From: Beroe forskalii
Lineage: Eukaryota; Ctenophora; Nuda; Beroida; Beroidae
Length of the DNA: 64,000 nucleotides
NCBI GenBank assembly: GCA_011033025.1
Contig: WFMF01000067.1
Span: forward strand, 434,001-498,000
Direction: 5' to 3'
Part shown: one piece after another, positions 12,722 to 24,438 of the stretch
Numbering within the stretch: the stretch's first letter is position 1
Layout: every line of letters begins with the position of its first letter
Translations under genes and position numbers: made by a program
Notes under the pieces: generated by a model
Databases searched by the model: none
Told to the model about the DNA's origin: nothing
Seen by the model: only the letters and a program-made list of their open reading frames with translations

Positions 12722-13040
12722 AAATACTAGCTACTTTTCTTACACAAAAATACTAGCTACTTCTGCTTTTCTTACACATAAATACTAGCTACTTCTGCTT
12801 TTCTTACACACAAATACTGGCTACTTCTGCATTCCTTACACATAAATACTAGCTACTTCCGCGTTTCTTACACATAAATACTAGCTACTTCTGCACTTCT
12901 TACACATAAATACTAGCTACTTCTTCATTTCTTACACATAAATACTAGCTACTTCTGCATTTCTTACACACAAATACTAGCTACTTCTGCATTTCTTACA
13001 CATAAATACTAGCTACTTCTTCACTTCTTATACATCATAA
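12722..13040. repeat. 32-bp tandem array
   Basis: About nine copies of a unit like ttacacataaatactagcta followed by cttctgcatttc. Period 32, from successive tacaca at 12901, 12933 and 12965. Confidence 0.93.
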
Positions 13041-13059
13041 CAACAAATATTAACTTACA

Positions 13060-13918
13060 GCCACACTGATGAAGCAGTGTGGCAGAGAAATTAGAGAGCA
13101 TGAAAGGATGGTGGACCAGCCTCCAGAATGACGGTCTTATATATGGCTATCATCCAAGACCCAGCAAAACATGGTTAATTGTGAAACCAGAGTTAGCCAT
13201 GGAACTGTTCCCAGGCATAAATGTCACACAAGAAGGGCATTGGCATCTAGGATCATATATTGGATCTGAAAATGGGAAAGCTGACTTGGTAAACAATGAG
13301 ATAAAGGAAGGGACCAAAGATGTTACTGGGCTAACAGAGATAGCATCATCTGAACCACAGTTGGCATATGCAGGGTTCGTATATGGGTCACCTAAATGAT
13401 GGAATTTCCTAGCAAGAACTGCCCCAGGAGTATCAGAACTCCTGAACCACTTGGAATATCACATCAAGGATGTTTTATCAATATAATATAATATAACAAT
13501 TTTACTAATAAATAACACGATTCATTCTATAAAATTAGCTACTAAACTTCATCCTTCGTTTCCACACCTTATATCCAAGGTGTCCAAAATAGAATAAAAT
13601 CTGGCAATCTGAATCCTTCCCTGTTCTTATTTGTCTGACGTCATCAGACCCAGGCATTCAGGCAACGCCTGGCAAGTTCTTATAGGACAACTGCAAGTCT
13701 CTGAGCAGATATTTGCCCTGCCTGCAAGAATGGGAGGTCTCAGTATAGCAAACATTTTTCAAACTGCTGAGTTGGAATATGGAAAGTCTATTCTTGCAAC
13801 TGAAGATCTGACAAATGCCATATACAACCGAGAGAGCTCATTCAATGTAAATGACACCAAGCAGTTTCAGACTGCAGAGTGGTATAATCAATCAAATCAA
13901 AGGAACAGAAAAGATTAG
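13060..13918 (+). pseudogene. Degenerate retrotransposon reverse-transcriptase C-terminal fragment
   Basis: From 13082 the plus strand reads GWWTSLQNDGLIYGYHPRPS, then KTWLIVKPE, EGHWHLGSYIGSENGKADLV and EPQLAYAGFVYG. This series (SKTWLIVKPE, then EGxxHLGxxIG, then PQxAYxAF) is typical of retroelement polymerases, often DIRS-like, in aquatic invertebrates. An in-frame TGA follows at 13397, with homologous sequence continuing as WNFLARTAPGVSELL. After a gap the fragment resumes near 13704 with EQIFALPARMGGLSI, the usual motif after the polymerase. Upstream, the position of the catalytic aspartate box is frameshifted near 13076. The fragment is plainly inactive. Assignment to DIRS rather than another retroelement class is inference. 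Confidence 0.75.
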
Positions 13919-13920
13919 GG

Positions 13921-16440
13921 TGCGCCCTTTTTTCAAAGTTTTTTGGGCACAATTCTTCACTGATAGATCTCGATGAGCTGATCACGAATATATCAAGTTT
14001 TTTGAAATTGGACAACGCCTTCCTTTGTCCGCAGAGGCTTTGTGTTTCAGACGTCATGTCACGTGTCATGTCACGTGACCCGTCTACTAGTACTTTGTGT
14101 GCTGGTTGCTTCCGCGCGCGATTGTTATACTGTAGCGTTCGCGGATCTGTCGCAGTCTGATGGCATGGCAGAGTAATTGCAGTCATTGCTTAAAGCTTAT
14201 GGTAGTGGTGCTAGGTCCAATGTGTATCAACTTTTAAAGCTTATAGTCATACTGAAGACGTTCAAGAAAACAGCAGAACCAATCGGGTTTGTTTTTTCTG
14301 TTCAACCGTAGGCTGATTCAGCTTAGCGATTGAGAGTTAAATGACTCAAAGATTTGGGCATCAAGTATACGAGAGAGCAAAAAGAATCAAAATGATTTAA
14401 TGATCTTAGAAAACTCATATTGAATCACATTCTCAGTGATCCGCTTTGTTAAGCGGATCCGCTTTAGCAGATTCAATATAGCGGATCCGCTTAGCGGATC
14501 CGCTAAGATGGATTTGAACTGTGTCACGGGCAATTTTTCTGAATCAGAGATGATTTTCAAAAAAACGGTAAGCTATCCGCTGAGCTTAGCGGGATCCGCT
14601 TAGCCCTAGCAGATTCAATCATTATCTAAGCGGATCCGCTTAGCTAGTGGATCCGCTTAGATGTAACTGTATCAGCGTCATGGCAGGAAACGGTAAAGTG
14701 ACCCCAACATAACATCCCCGACACCACGCCCCCTACTTCATTACATTGAATCTATATGAGGAGAAACGCGGAGGGGTCAAAACGTTGAGTTAACATTTGT
14801 TGACTCACTTGACTATACATCCCCCGATCAATGTAGGTACTATAATTCAAGAGCACTGATACGCGGCCAACTGTCCACATCCCTCTATAGGCATGGCTGC
14901 AACTGTGCTTGGGGTAAAAGTGAGGTGTCACTCGACCTGGTGATAACAACGTTACTTTCAATAATAACTGCTGATTCGATTGAGCACCAGGCCAGCCCAG
15001 CGGACATAGCCCTTACTTGTGTGGTCTCGTTCTCCACTGTCAACTTTTCCTTCCAAACATCTTGGAAAGTGCACGACCTCTGGTCCTGAAGTATCATTCT
15101 GACTTCCTACACAGCAGAAACTGATTTCTCGTCGGTCTTCGATTCGTCGATTCCAGATCAGGCAAATCAATCGACGAATCAGAATCGACAGTCGAATCGA
15201 CAAATCAGTCAAACCGTCGAATCGACGAATCGAATCGACAGATCAATCGGCAATCGAATCGACGAATCGAATCGTGAATCGACGAATCGAATCGACAGAT
15301 CGAATCGATGGTGCGTCGGCAGATAGTCGCCAGTCGAATCGACAGATGAATCGACGGAGTCGATCGACGAATCAGTCGACGAATCAGCGAGCAGTCGAAT
15401 CGACGATCATCATTTGGATCGAATCGGCGGATCAGTCTGAACGAATCAGAATCGTGAATCAGATCGGGCGAATCCAGATGATAGTCGACGAATCAGGAAT
15501 CTGAACGGTCGAATCGGGCAGATCGAATCGACGGGCGAATCAGATCGACGGAATCAGTCGACCGAATCGATCGACAGTCGATGGTGAATCGAATCGAATC
15601 GAATCGACAATCGAATATAATTGATAAATCGACGAATCAAATCCGACGGATCGAATAAACGAATCGAGAGAGTCCAGACGCGGAGGAAATCAGGTTGTGT
15701 TGTGGCGTCAGAACCGATTGTTAGAGAGGTTCAGGATGGTCGATAACGCAGAACTATCCAGGAATACTGATGGTGAACAGCGTGACCCATTGACAAGCTG
15801 TTGCTGTTACTAGGGAGCTAAGAACACCTGAACTACGTTCCCAAGCACAGTTGCAAGGGAGTTTACTATACCTATAGAGGATGATGTTGGCTGCGTATCA
15901 GTGCGTTTGTTGCCTTACTATTGATCAGGGGGATTAATATCAGGCAGAGTCAAATGTTGCGCAATCTTCAAACTGCGTTGACCTCTTTCCTCTATATAAT
16001 TCCTGGCCAGTAGAGGCAGTGTCGGTATGTTGGGGGTCGCGTTTCCTGCCATGAGCTGGTCCCATCTAAGCAGTCCGCTAGCTAAGCGGATCGCTTGTTC
16101 AGCGGTAGAGGCTTCATACATTCAAAACATTCTCCGCATAGATTGGTCTCGCAACCCGTCGACAAATCATTTGCTCTCTTGATATCTTGGTCGTCATAGC
16201 TGAATCAATCTTCCATTCGTTCTCGGCTGTGACCTGGCGAAGACCTGGCACCACCTGGCAAGCTCTGCTCTGCCATGCCACTGCCCTTCGCGCGCATAGC
16301 GCGCGGGCTGGGTCACGTGACGACACATGGTATGACGTCTGGCTTCTGCCGCGATGAGCGTGACTCAAAAACTTGTTATATTCGTGATCTCATCAACAAT
16401 GCCGCTTGCGCAACGCAGAAAAAAGAACATGATGAAAATA
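13921..16440. mobile_element. Second long-inverted-repeat (foldback) element, older
   Basis: Diverged inverted arms face each other. 13965-14010 pairs with 16365-16400 (aacttg.tatattcgtgatc). The CACGTGAC/GACGTC block at 14055-14090 pairs with 16307-16345. 14600-14710 pairs with 16030-16110 (gtttcctgccatga, ctagctaagcgga). 14820-14910 pairs with 15845-15940 (cccaagcacagttgca, gcgtatcagtgc). Identity is roughly 75-85% by eye, lower than in the 5.9-kb element. The left arm carries repeated agcggatccgct palindromes (14430-14660). No ORF is credible. Outer borders are approximate and no target duplication was found. Confidence 0.7.
15118..15670. repeat. GAATCGAC-type low-complexity core
   Basis: Degenerate short repeats of gaatcgacgaatcgaatcg form the centre of the inverted-repeat element, with TCGA at very high density. 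A 76-codon ORF here (RRIESTDRI...) is a product of the repeat. Confidence 0.85.
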
Positions 16441-18013
16441 AAGCATTGAGGTGGTTATGAGTCTCTTGTTGCTTGTGCAACTGATTACTCAAGGGGCTTT
16501 CATATGCGATCGTGGCGCTTGAGGGGTCAACATCATAATCAGCGCTGCCAGCCCACGCCTTAGGTATTGTGTGGCGCACTCCATCATCCATGCAGGAACT
16601 TCCTGTGGGGAAGCTGGCGCCGCAAACTGAGGATACGGTGTCTGTAGGCGCTGCGCATTCGTAAGTCCGCATAGGTGTGTGTAGTGTGTACGCGCATAAC
16701 CCGGATCCATCCACTAGTCCTCTATTTCTCTTCAATAAGTGTTTGCTCAATTTCTTGATGTTTGAACCAAATATTATATGTCAGTGACTTTCATGTTCTA
16801 ATGAGAGTCCAACATACATGGGTCATCAGGCAATCCCTGTTGATTAATGATATACATTTATCGTTTGGGTACGTGAGTATATCCAAGAACTGTCTCATTA
16901 AGTTATCTTGTAGCACCTCTTTTTATTGAAATTTGGTGACCATGAATAGTGGGACAGGTGGTCCCAAAGGGGCACAATGAAGCAAATCGCCACTGTGTCC
17001 TTTCTCCAGCCACAACTTCTGTTCTACTCGTTTATGGTCATTCCTAGTACCTTAAAATTGGCTGGCCGTTGGCCCTTAGCTAATGTCCTTAGACAGCAAG
17101 ATTATATGGACTAATTTTGGAAGCCTGATTAGCTACATGTGACCTGTAAATATCAGGTAGACAAAAAGCTTTAACCAGCTGTGCATTGTGCAACGGTATA
17201 TTTGGTTGATAACTCACCCAACATGCCATAATTGATGCTCTCGTGTTCAACAAGGGAGCCTTAGAAAGCAGAGTGGTGAAAGATTTTTGTTGAACCATTT
17301 GTTTTTTTTGACTTGCTTTTCTCAAGCCCATCTAATTGGGTAAAACGAATGCTGCAATGCTAGGACTACTACTAGCTACCATAAAAATTTCTGATTTGAG
17401 AGGCGTAAGTTCACTTAATATATCTCGATCAAATATATTGGAAAATACTGTTACAGTTACATAGATACTTTACTTTATGAAATATGCATATTATGAAATA
17501 ATGACAGAGATCTTATTACCTACTGTTAATAGCTTGTCTAGCATTACACAGGCCGTATGCTGTAGCTTCCTAGCGTTTACATTCGTATTTTTGTGTGTGA
17601 GTGTGATTGTATTTATTGAATATGGAGATTAATAAAACAATTCTTTTACTTAAACAATTCTTTTACTTGAAGTACAAACAAAGACCAATTGACCCAAGAG
17701 CAAGTTTCAGTTTAATTCAGGCAGGTGGTCACTGCACTTGACGGTACTATACCTCGTAGGATGTTACCCTACCCTCGCGCGCGCGGCGCAACTTTCCACA
17801 TTTGGACGTCACTTTGCGCCTTCCAAGAACAAGTCAGAAGAAAGGGACGGACATCCTCCGTCGATACTATACCCTGGTACTAGGGGGTGACTGCTGGGGG
17901 GCCTATCTCATAAAAGCTCTCACAATTTAAATTTAATTGAGGTAGGTATTGGACTGAAGATGCCTCTGCACCACTCATCTTGGTGTGACTCACTTAAATC
18001 CTACTGCTCTCCA
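16441..18013. other. Intergenic stretch, no gene supported
   Basis: No exon with matching splice signals is seen. A minus-strand ORF at 17089-17331 contains ASIMACWVSY and NAQLVKAF, faintly like a hAT-transposase segment, but this is too weak to call. A short palindrome ggctggccgttggccc sits at 17060, and there is a gcgcgcgcg run near 17778. Confidence 0.4.
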
Positions 18014-18336
18014 CATTGCATTACCTGAAGTGATCAAGTTGGTATAACATATAACAACAATTAAACTCTGTTCAAGTACAGAGTTGGAGAAAAGTCTTGC
18101 AGATTGATTCTTGAAGAAAGATTTCTTTTTAATTCAAATATGTTTTAACCCTGATTTTCAGGAAAAGCATCTCTCAAGATGAAGTATTGGATCAGGATGC
18201 ATGACCACCTTCAAATATGTTTTTTGAATTAAAAAGAAATCTTTATTCTTTCTTCAAGACATCAATCTGCAAGACTTTTCTCCAACTCCAAACTCCGCAC
18301 TTGAACACCAACATGATCCCTTGAGGTAATCCAATG
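18014..18336. mobile_element. Small foldback element
   Basis: 18014-18142 (cattgcattacctgaag ... aattcaaatatg) and 18211-18336 are inverted copies sharing gttggagaaaagtcttgcag and aagatttctttttaattcaa. The right arm has small indels relative to the left. The loop is about 70 bases. A partial copy of the same sequence lies at 19079-19222, so this is a dispersed family. Confidence 0.75.
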
Positions 18337-19078
18337 TGTTGTTGCTGTTGATGTTGTTTTGGGCAGAGTATGGTTCCTTTGACTATCCTTAATGACGTTT
18401 CCTTTGATTGGCTTTTGCCTGATCGGCTCGGGCTAAGCAAAAGTATATAATATGGTTAAATTATATTCTTGTGTTTCAGAAAAGAAACAGGCCATATTTT
18501 TAACTGGCCCTTTGGACTAACATATCTAAATTGTTTTGTCATTAAGGGCCAGTTGAATAAGGGCCAATAAGGTATCATGTGATACATTTTTGGCTTATTT
18601 CAACCCCCTCCTTCTTGCAATCAAGTTTAGAGTAGTTGTATTTGTTACAATATAATGTAATATTTTACCTCTCAACTCTATTTCCCTGTTGATTTAGTTT
18701 TTTGATAATTTTTACAGGATTTATTTTTTCTGATTCTTGATATCACTAAATAAATAAAATAAAATGATATCACTAATTGATTGATTTACACAGGATGGAA
18801 TTCTAAGGATGTTTTACACGAAAATATCAAGTTCCAATCAATAACTGTTTGTCTTATTTGCTGTCCAACCAAAATAAAAATAAAAATAATCTTAAACTTA
18901 ACAACACTACTAATTACAATCAAATTTGAGAATGTTGTGTTACACTATGTGGAGATCCTGAAGAAGAAATATTTAATTTCGAAACTGTCAGTCGATTAGT
19001 GGTATACATAGTGTGTGGGTTTGATATCATTTTTGAGATTTGTGTTTCACTGCATCAATGATCAATCACTTCGAACAT
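18337..19078. other. AT-rich spacer
   Basis: Nothing beyond short AT-rich ORFs. The direct words agggccagttgaataagggcc occur near 18545. No exon or RNA gene can be supported. Confidence 0.4.
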
Positions 19079-19222
19079 CTATTTGAATTGAAAAGATATC
19101 TTTCTTCAAGACATCAATCTGCTAGACTTTTCTCCAACTCCATACTTGAATACCAGCATGATCCCTTTAGGTAATGCAATGTTGAGAAAGATTTCTTTTT
19201 AAGTTTTTAATTTAAATATGTG
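19079..19222. repeat. Partial copy of the 18-kb foldback family
   Basis: Contains cttcaagacatcaatctgct, agacttttctccaactcca and catgatccctttaggtaatg, as in the right arm at 18255-18336. It is followed by agatttctttttaag in opposite sense, so part of both arms is present with the middle rearranged. Confidence 0.7.
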
Positions 19223-19497
19223 AAAGTACGAACAGCTATGGTGTCAGATGTTGGTATACCTACAAAGTGTGTTTCTCAACACAACCCCAGATTATGATTT
19301 GAATAGGTTAAGGTTAATGTCTTATTCACTTAAAAAGTGACACATTGATTATATATGAATTAGAAGGTAATTCATCCAAGTGAAACATGTAAATCAAGTA
19401 AATCAAGTTTTTATCCCATTTTACAATCTACTAAACCTAAATTTACACTCAGTTAACAATATACATAATGTACTCATCTGATTATTGCATTTGAGGC

Positions 19498-20913
19498 ATG
19501 GAAACTGAAGATGAGCCAGCTCCTGTAAAACAAACAAAGAGAGACAGCCAATCAAAAAGGCACAGTCAAGCAAAGAGTGGTAGTGAAACAAAGAGAGATA
19601 GTGAAGTAAAGAGAGTAAGTCAAGTTAAGAGAGATAGTCGTAGACCCTCCCATGGAGATGAACTTGATGATGGTGATGACATAGAACCACTACATCACTA
19701 TCCCATCATACCATTAGCTAAATACCATGAAGATGCCAATAAAAAAGATCTATCTCCCAAAGTAGAAACTCTATATGAATTTAATACCATGCTTGCACAT
19801 TCTCAGTTCTTGGCTCGCTTTATGTTGTTTGTGGTCATGTCAGATAGTTTATGTGTCCTTCTACATCAAGATTTAACCTTGCCAGCCCTACTGTGTGACT
19901 CTCTCCTTGCAGTTTATAGCTGGGCATTTTTCATCAAACTAATTGCAGACAAAAGAGAGTATTGGTACAATGCACACAATGTGTTTGATTTTGCTATGAT
20001 CTTCTTATCTGTTGTGGACTTCTTACTTCTGAGACTGGCATCATGGTACTCAAAGCGTAACACAGATTTAATGAGGTCATTCAGGGCTGTAAGAGCTCTT
20101 AGATATGTCACCTATTTGCCAGGAATACAGGTCATTGCCAATGCCCTCATCAGAACACTGAAACAGCTATTCAGTGATGTGATACTTCTTCTTATTCTTC
20201 TTATCTATATATTTGGTGTGATGGGTTTTTACATTTTTGGCTACCAGGCTATTTCTGATTTTGTTATTGAATCATGGGGAACACTGGCATCAACATTTCT
20301 TACCCTCTTCACAATCATGACAGCTGATTCTTGGTGGAAGTTCATAGATGATTTAGTTGATGGTGGAAATTCACCTCAAGTATCATATCCATTCATCTTA
20401 GCATTTCTTTTTGTGGGTCATTTCATTATCTTGAACCTTGTTGTAGCTGTTATTATTACTAATATACAGAGCTCTTCTGATGATTACAAGCTAAAGAAGC
20501 ATTTAGAGAGGGAACTACAAATTTCATATAGAAAGAAGCAGTATTGGAAAAGATCTCGAGGTGAGGTGAAAAACATGGTAAACCGGGTAAATCTGAGTGG
20601 GGAGTGTAATTTTTCCACAATAGCATCTGATTTTTACCATGCTTTCAGAAAGCATGATTTTATTGTGATGTCAGACTTGAAGTCAAACATCTTGTGGATT
20701 GAAACATTTTCCAGAAACATGAATAGAAGTATGAGGTATTCAAAGAAACTCCTGAATCTCCACAGAGGATTGTTGGATAGAGTTGGACCTCTGTGTAATT
20801 GGAGTGTGAGGGACTCAAGAAAGAATAGCATTTCCCAGAATTATCGCTACATGATTGAACAAGAAGAGGGGAGTCTAGTTCATCTTCTTGAAGTATTGAA
20901 CCCCATAAATTGA
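19498..20913 (+). CDS. CATSPER3: CatSper channel alpha subunit, CATSPER3-like, single uninterrupted exon
   Basis: 471 residues forming one voltage-gated cation-channel domain. S1-S3 span roughly 105-180. S4 has four arginines at three-residue spacing (R193, R196, R199, R202). S5 is about 224-248, and the pore has FTIMTADSWW with the CatSper filter TxDxW (T275, D277, W279). S6 is about 297-322. The region WGTLASTFLTLF and the C-terminal block around 370-430 match the layout of CatSper3, which joins subunits 1, 2 and 4 in the sperm flagellar calcium channel. Vertebrate CatSper3 is ~398 residues; the extra length is a Ser/Lys/Arg-rich N-terminus (residues 12-50) of RDS-type repeats. A TGA lies six bases upstream in frame, so translation starts here unless tttgag|gc before the ATG is a splice acceptor. 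No intron interrupts the domain. Confidence 0.9.
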   Translation: METEDEPAPVKQTKRDSQSKRHSQAKSGSETKRDSEVKRVSQVKRDSRRPSHGDELDDGDDIEPLHHYPIIPLAKYHEDANKKDLSPKVETLYEFNTMLAHSQFLARFMLFVVMSDSLCVLLHQDLTLPALLCDSLLAVYSWAFFIKLIADKREYWYNAHNVFDFAMIFLSVVDFLLLRLASWYSKRNTDLMRSFRAVRALRYVTYLPGIQVIANALIRTLKQLFSDVILLLILLIYIFGVMGFYIFGYQAISDFVIESWGTLASTFLTLFTIMTADSWWKFIDDLVDGGNSPQVSYPFILAFLFVGHFIILNLVVAVIITNIQSSSDDYKLKKHLERELQISYRKKQYWKRSRGEVKNMVNRVNLSGECNFSTIASDFYHAFRKHDFIVMSDLKSNILWIETFSRNMNRSMRYSKKLLNLHRGLLDRVGPLCNWSVRDSRKNSISQNYRYMIEQEEGSLVHLLEVLNPIN

Positions 20914-20981
20914 AACTCACTGAAAATATGAAAATATGTTGAAGTATTGAACCCCATAAATTGAAACTCACTGAAAATATG
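20889..20981 (+). repeat. 51-bp tandem duplication of the CATSPER3-like 3' end
   Basis: tgaagtattgaaccccataa and the following ~20 bases occur at 20889 and again at 20940. The first copy encodes the last residues and the stop codon; the second is in the 3' UTR. Confidence 0.9.
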
Positions 20982-21224
20982 TTGAGTATTATATTCAAAG
21001 TTGTGAAAACTATGGATTTCAAATAACAGCTGATATCAGAGACATTTTATAATATGCTGTTTTCGTGGCACAGCTGTGCAATTAATTAAGTTGATGTGCC
21101 ACTATAATATAAAAGTTTCAATTATTATTATTATTATAAGTTTACCCCCTTTGGTAATATCAAATTTGTTTTGTATATGGCAGCACAAACAAACATAATT
21201 CATGTGCCAACTTGAAATCATAAT

Positions 21225-21230
21225 AATAAA
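21225..21230 (+). promoter_or_regulatory. Candidate polyadenylation signal for the CATSPER3-like gene
   Basis: AATAAA about 310 bases after the stop codon, followed by T-rich sequence. It sits in the ~800-base spacer to the next gene, which otherwise shows only AT-rich sequence. Confidence 0.4.
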
Positions 21231-21713
21231 TGTACTTATTTTGTATATGTCATATAAAAGACATAATTATATATTTCGGAGAAATAACTCTAAATTATCT
21301 ATTTTCTTATTTGCAGATGACATAGTTTAACCATTAATTTGCTTATTTATATTAATCAACAATTCTGTTGTTTATCCAGTCATTGGTGCTGAATTAAAAT
21401 GAGTGATCCTTTTTAAATTGTGATAGTATGACTAATTATGAATGAAAAATTGAACAACCATATTTATTTATTATTGAATTTTCCTCGCCATTGTATGTTT
21501 CTACAAATAATAATAATATTGTTCCAGTATTTGTATAAATAAGTGTTGTCTCATTCGCTTTATTAATGTTACAATTCCCAGTGAAATAAATTAAAATATC
21601 ATTCAACATTTTATTGTTCTTGGTTGGCATGCCCTTGCAAGTTTTTTCATCTTCTAATGAAATTTGCCATGGATGATACAATAATGTCCATTATTTGAGC
21701 ACCAAGGTATGTC

Positions 21714-22944
21714 ATGACTGAACAACTGAGTCTCGACATTATTGATGAAGCTAAGCAAGACTCAGTGCCTGAACATCTGTATGACAGCCTCAAATCCCCT
21801 GATCGTACAAGAGAATGGAAAAACACGAAACTTAGGCGAAAAACCCATTCTGGTAGCCCCAACGATAGAGCTTATCACGACGGTACTGCTGGTAAAAGAA
21901 CTGACAAGGCTGTCCCCCTCTCACCTGTAAATCAAAGGAAATGGAAGAAATCTGAGATGAAAAGGCGTAGCACAGTTACTAATGCAAGAAAAGTGAAGAT
22001 TAATGATCCGGAAAATGATATCAAGAGTGGTATAATTGGCTTAGATTGCTTTGCAATTTCTTGCACTAAGGTAGAAGTGAGAAGTTCCAGTGAAATCAGT
22101 GAGAAAGCACGCCAGCACAAGTTTAACTGTGCCTGTATGCAGTACCTTGATGAAAGCAATGGGATTGTCTACAAGCTTCAGGAGCATGGGTCATTTGATG
22201 GTGGTATAATCTGCCAGGAATATCCCTCGAAAGGGGCCCCAATGATTGGATCACCTATAAGGGAGGAAGAGGATGTCCCTTACTTTGGTCCCACATCCCT
22301 CCACTCCCCGTTATGAGTGAGGAAAGGATCCAAACATTTGCTGAGAACACTAAAGCTGAAAACATTGCCGAGGTATTTGACTTCAACTCCAACTACAAAG
22401 AGCTGGATGACGAGGTGATAGAGTTGCAAGCTATTCAGGGGGATCTGAAAGACGTTAAGTTACGGGAGGTTTGGTCCGAGAAGAAAGGTGAAAGCTGTTG
22501 TGAGCAGAAATCTGTTGATAAGAGAAGAATACCTATTTCTGTTTTAGAGCCAATGTCTGGATATGGTTAGTTACTTGTCTGAATCAATTTTATCCTATTT
22601 TTGAAATTCTCTTATGCAAAATATCTTCAAGAATTCAGTACCAAAGTACTGAAATATTATGTACCTACTTGCTGGGATTCAATCAATATTATAATCATTT
22701 ATGGTTGCTCTCAATTTAACAGATGTTGAAAACTTTATTGTTCATAACATCTTTAGTACACAATGTGTCTACAGGGATTACAGACAGCAACAGCATGGTC
22801 TACCTGCTGATCTCTGTCTTCTCCTACTTGGATCTGAGCAGCATCCTGGAGGCGGGGAGGGTCTGTAAGAGCTGGCATTGTGCCACCCAGATCCCTGCTG
22901 TTTGGAGGAATGTCTTCCTGACCGAGAGAACTATCACTCCACAG
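21714..22944 (+). CDS. F-box/LRR protein, exons 1 and 2 (N-terminal region and F-box)
   Basis: Exon 1 (21714-22565) begins MTEQLSLDIIDEA after an in-frame TGA. It encodes a basic, probably disordered region, and runs into TGA at 22314. The reading continues in the -1 frame from 22313 (MSEERIQTF...) with no further stop to the donor G|GTTAGT at 22565. Exon 2 (22775-22944) follows acceptor gtctacag in matching phase 1 and encodes an F-box: LLISVFSYLDLSS, VCKSWH and PAVWRNVFL. It ends CAG|GTAGGA in phase 0. F-box proteins bind SKP1 in SCF ubiquitin ligases through this motif. The substrate-binding part would be the leucine-rich exons at 26.1, 30.2-30.5 and 55.4-56.7 kb. The ATGA stop/start overlap could be an assembly indel, true recoding or two separate ORFs. 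Confidence 0.75.
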
Positions 22945-24438
22945 GTAGGATTTAGTGCCAGGATTTAGAATATTCATTTGGAGGTGGTGAGCAGGTGTGC
23001 ATTTTCATCACCGAAGTGTATGATAATAGATTAGTAGATTATGTAATCTATTTGATTTTCTGATTTATAATGTAAATAGTTTGAATTAAATATCATTTTG
23101 CACCTCCATTTGCTGCTGAAAACGGTACATCCCAAAGTCCCAACATATTCGATTTGGGCCCACTGTCCTCTTGATTCAGCTTGATCTCATCCATTTTTAT
23201 TATCAACAGCTGATACGCACTATAGCTATCCAGAAATTGTTTAAATGTTCATGCTTATCAAAAAACAAATTTCGTAATGAAAATAATTTCGTCATTCTGT
23301 AATTTATAAAAGAAAATCTTTACAATCAGTATTTTCACAGTCCACGCCTTCTGAGATCACGCATTGTATCAAGTTGTAGAATATTTAGACTGTTCGTGTG
23401 ACTATAAATTGAAATCTGTTGTTCAGTGTATCACATGTACATATTATGTGTAATGTTGATGTCATACCTGTTACATGTACACATAATACATTATAATGTC
23501 TGCTGACAGCCTTACAGAGCTGCTACGCCACAGTACAAAAGAGCAGAATGTGTGAATTTACAGTGAATTATAAGTTGTGACATGAACAGGGAAATCTATA
23601 CGACGCTATAAGGTTTATTTTATGCATTGCATCTGAGTCATACATATAACAAGGCACTAGGCAGTTGAATTATTTTGCAACGTTAAAAAGCCTTACATTT
23701 ATCGGTGCTGTATTCTGGATGCTGCTTATGTGCTGTGGAACAGGTTGCTGAACTTATAGGTATCCCTACCACAGAAAAATCCATTCCTCCCTCTCCCCCA
23801 CCTCCCTCCCTCCTGTGACTCTCTGGTAAAATGCTGTCAGCAAGTGTTGTTGTTGGTGGTGGTGAACGCTTACAACGGATTACTACAGCTCATAATATAT
23901 TCAGTGATATATTGCTGCGCACTGTCATTACATAACCTGTGCGTGAACCTACTCAGCTAAATAAAGAATATATAATAATGGTTTATATTTATAACACATG
24001 AATATGATATATTTATAAGACTTAACTACATTTTATGGGTTACCTATTTTGATTGATTGAAAACCCCGAGGGGCACCGCAATGGGCTTCTAAATATATTT
24101 GAAATATGATTAACTTCAATCTTGACATTGAACACATCAATTTAATATCTTCAGCTTGTCAACTTCTAGTATCATTCATGCAGTCAAAACGTGTAAGAAA
24201 CTTAAACAAAATTAACTAAATGAAATCAATACCGCGAAAACTGTTCAGTTTTGTGTGGGCAATGACAATCATAGGAACTGTTCTAACTGTAGATTACACG
24301 CATCTGAATAACATGAGATTATCAAACTTGGGCTTATCAAATCCTTTACAAAATTGCATTTAATGGAAACATAATTGTGTAATGAATATTCAAAATAGAA
24401 TGATAAGATCATAGTAAGGGGAAAATTGATATAATGAT
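22945..24438. other. F-box/LRR gene intron 2, first part
   Basis: AT-rich intron sequence. Nothing beyond short simple stretches (for example a pyrimidine-rich cattcctccctctcccccacc near 23790). No exon with matching phase was seen. Confidence 0.5.

Noticed and set aside
17089..17331. Possible hAT-transposase remnant on the minus strand
   Set aside because: Only a faint resemblance over ~30 residues; no zinc finger, dimerisation motif or terminal repeats nearby.
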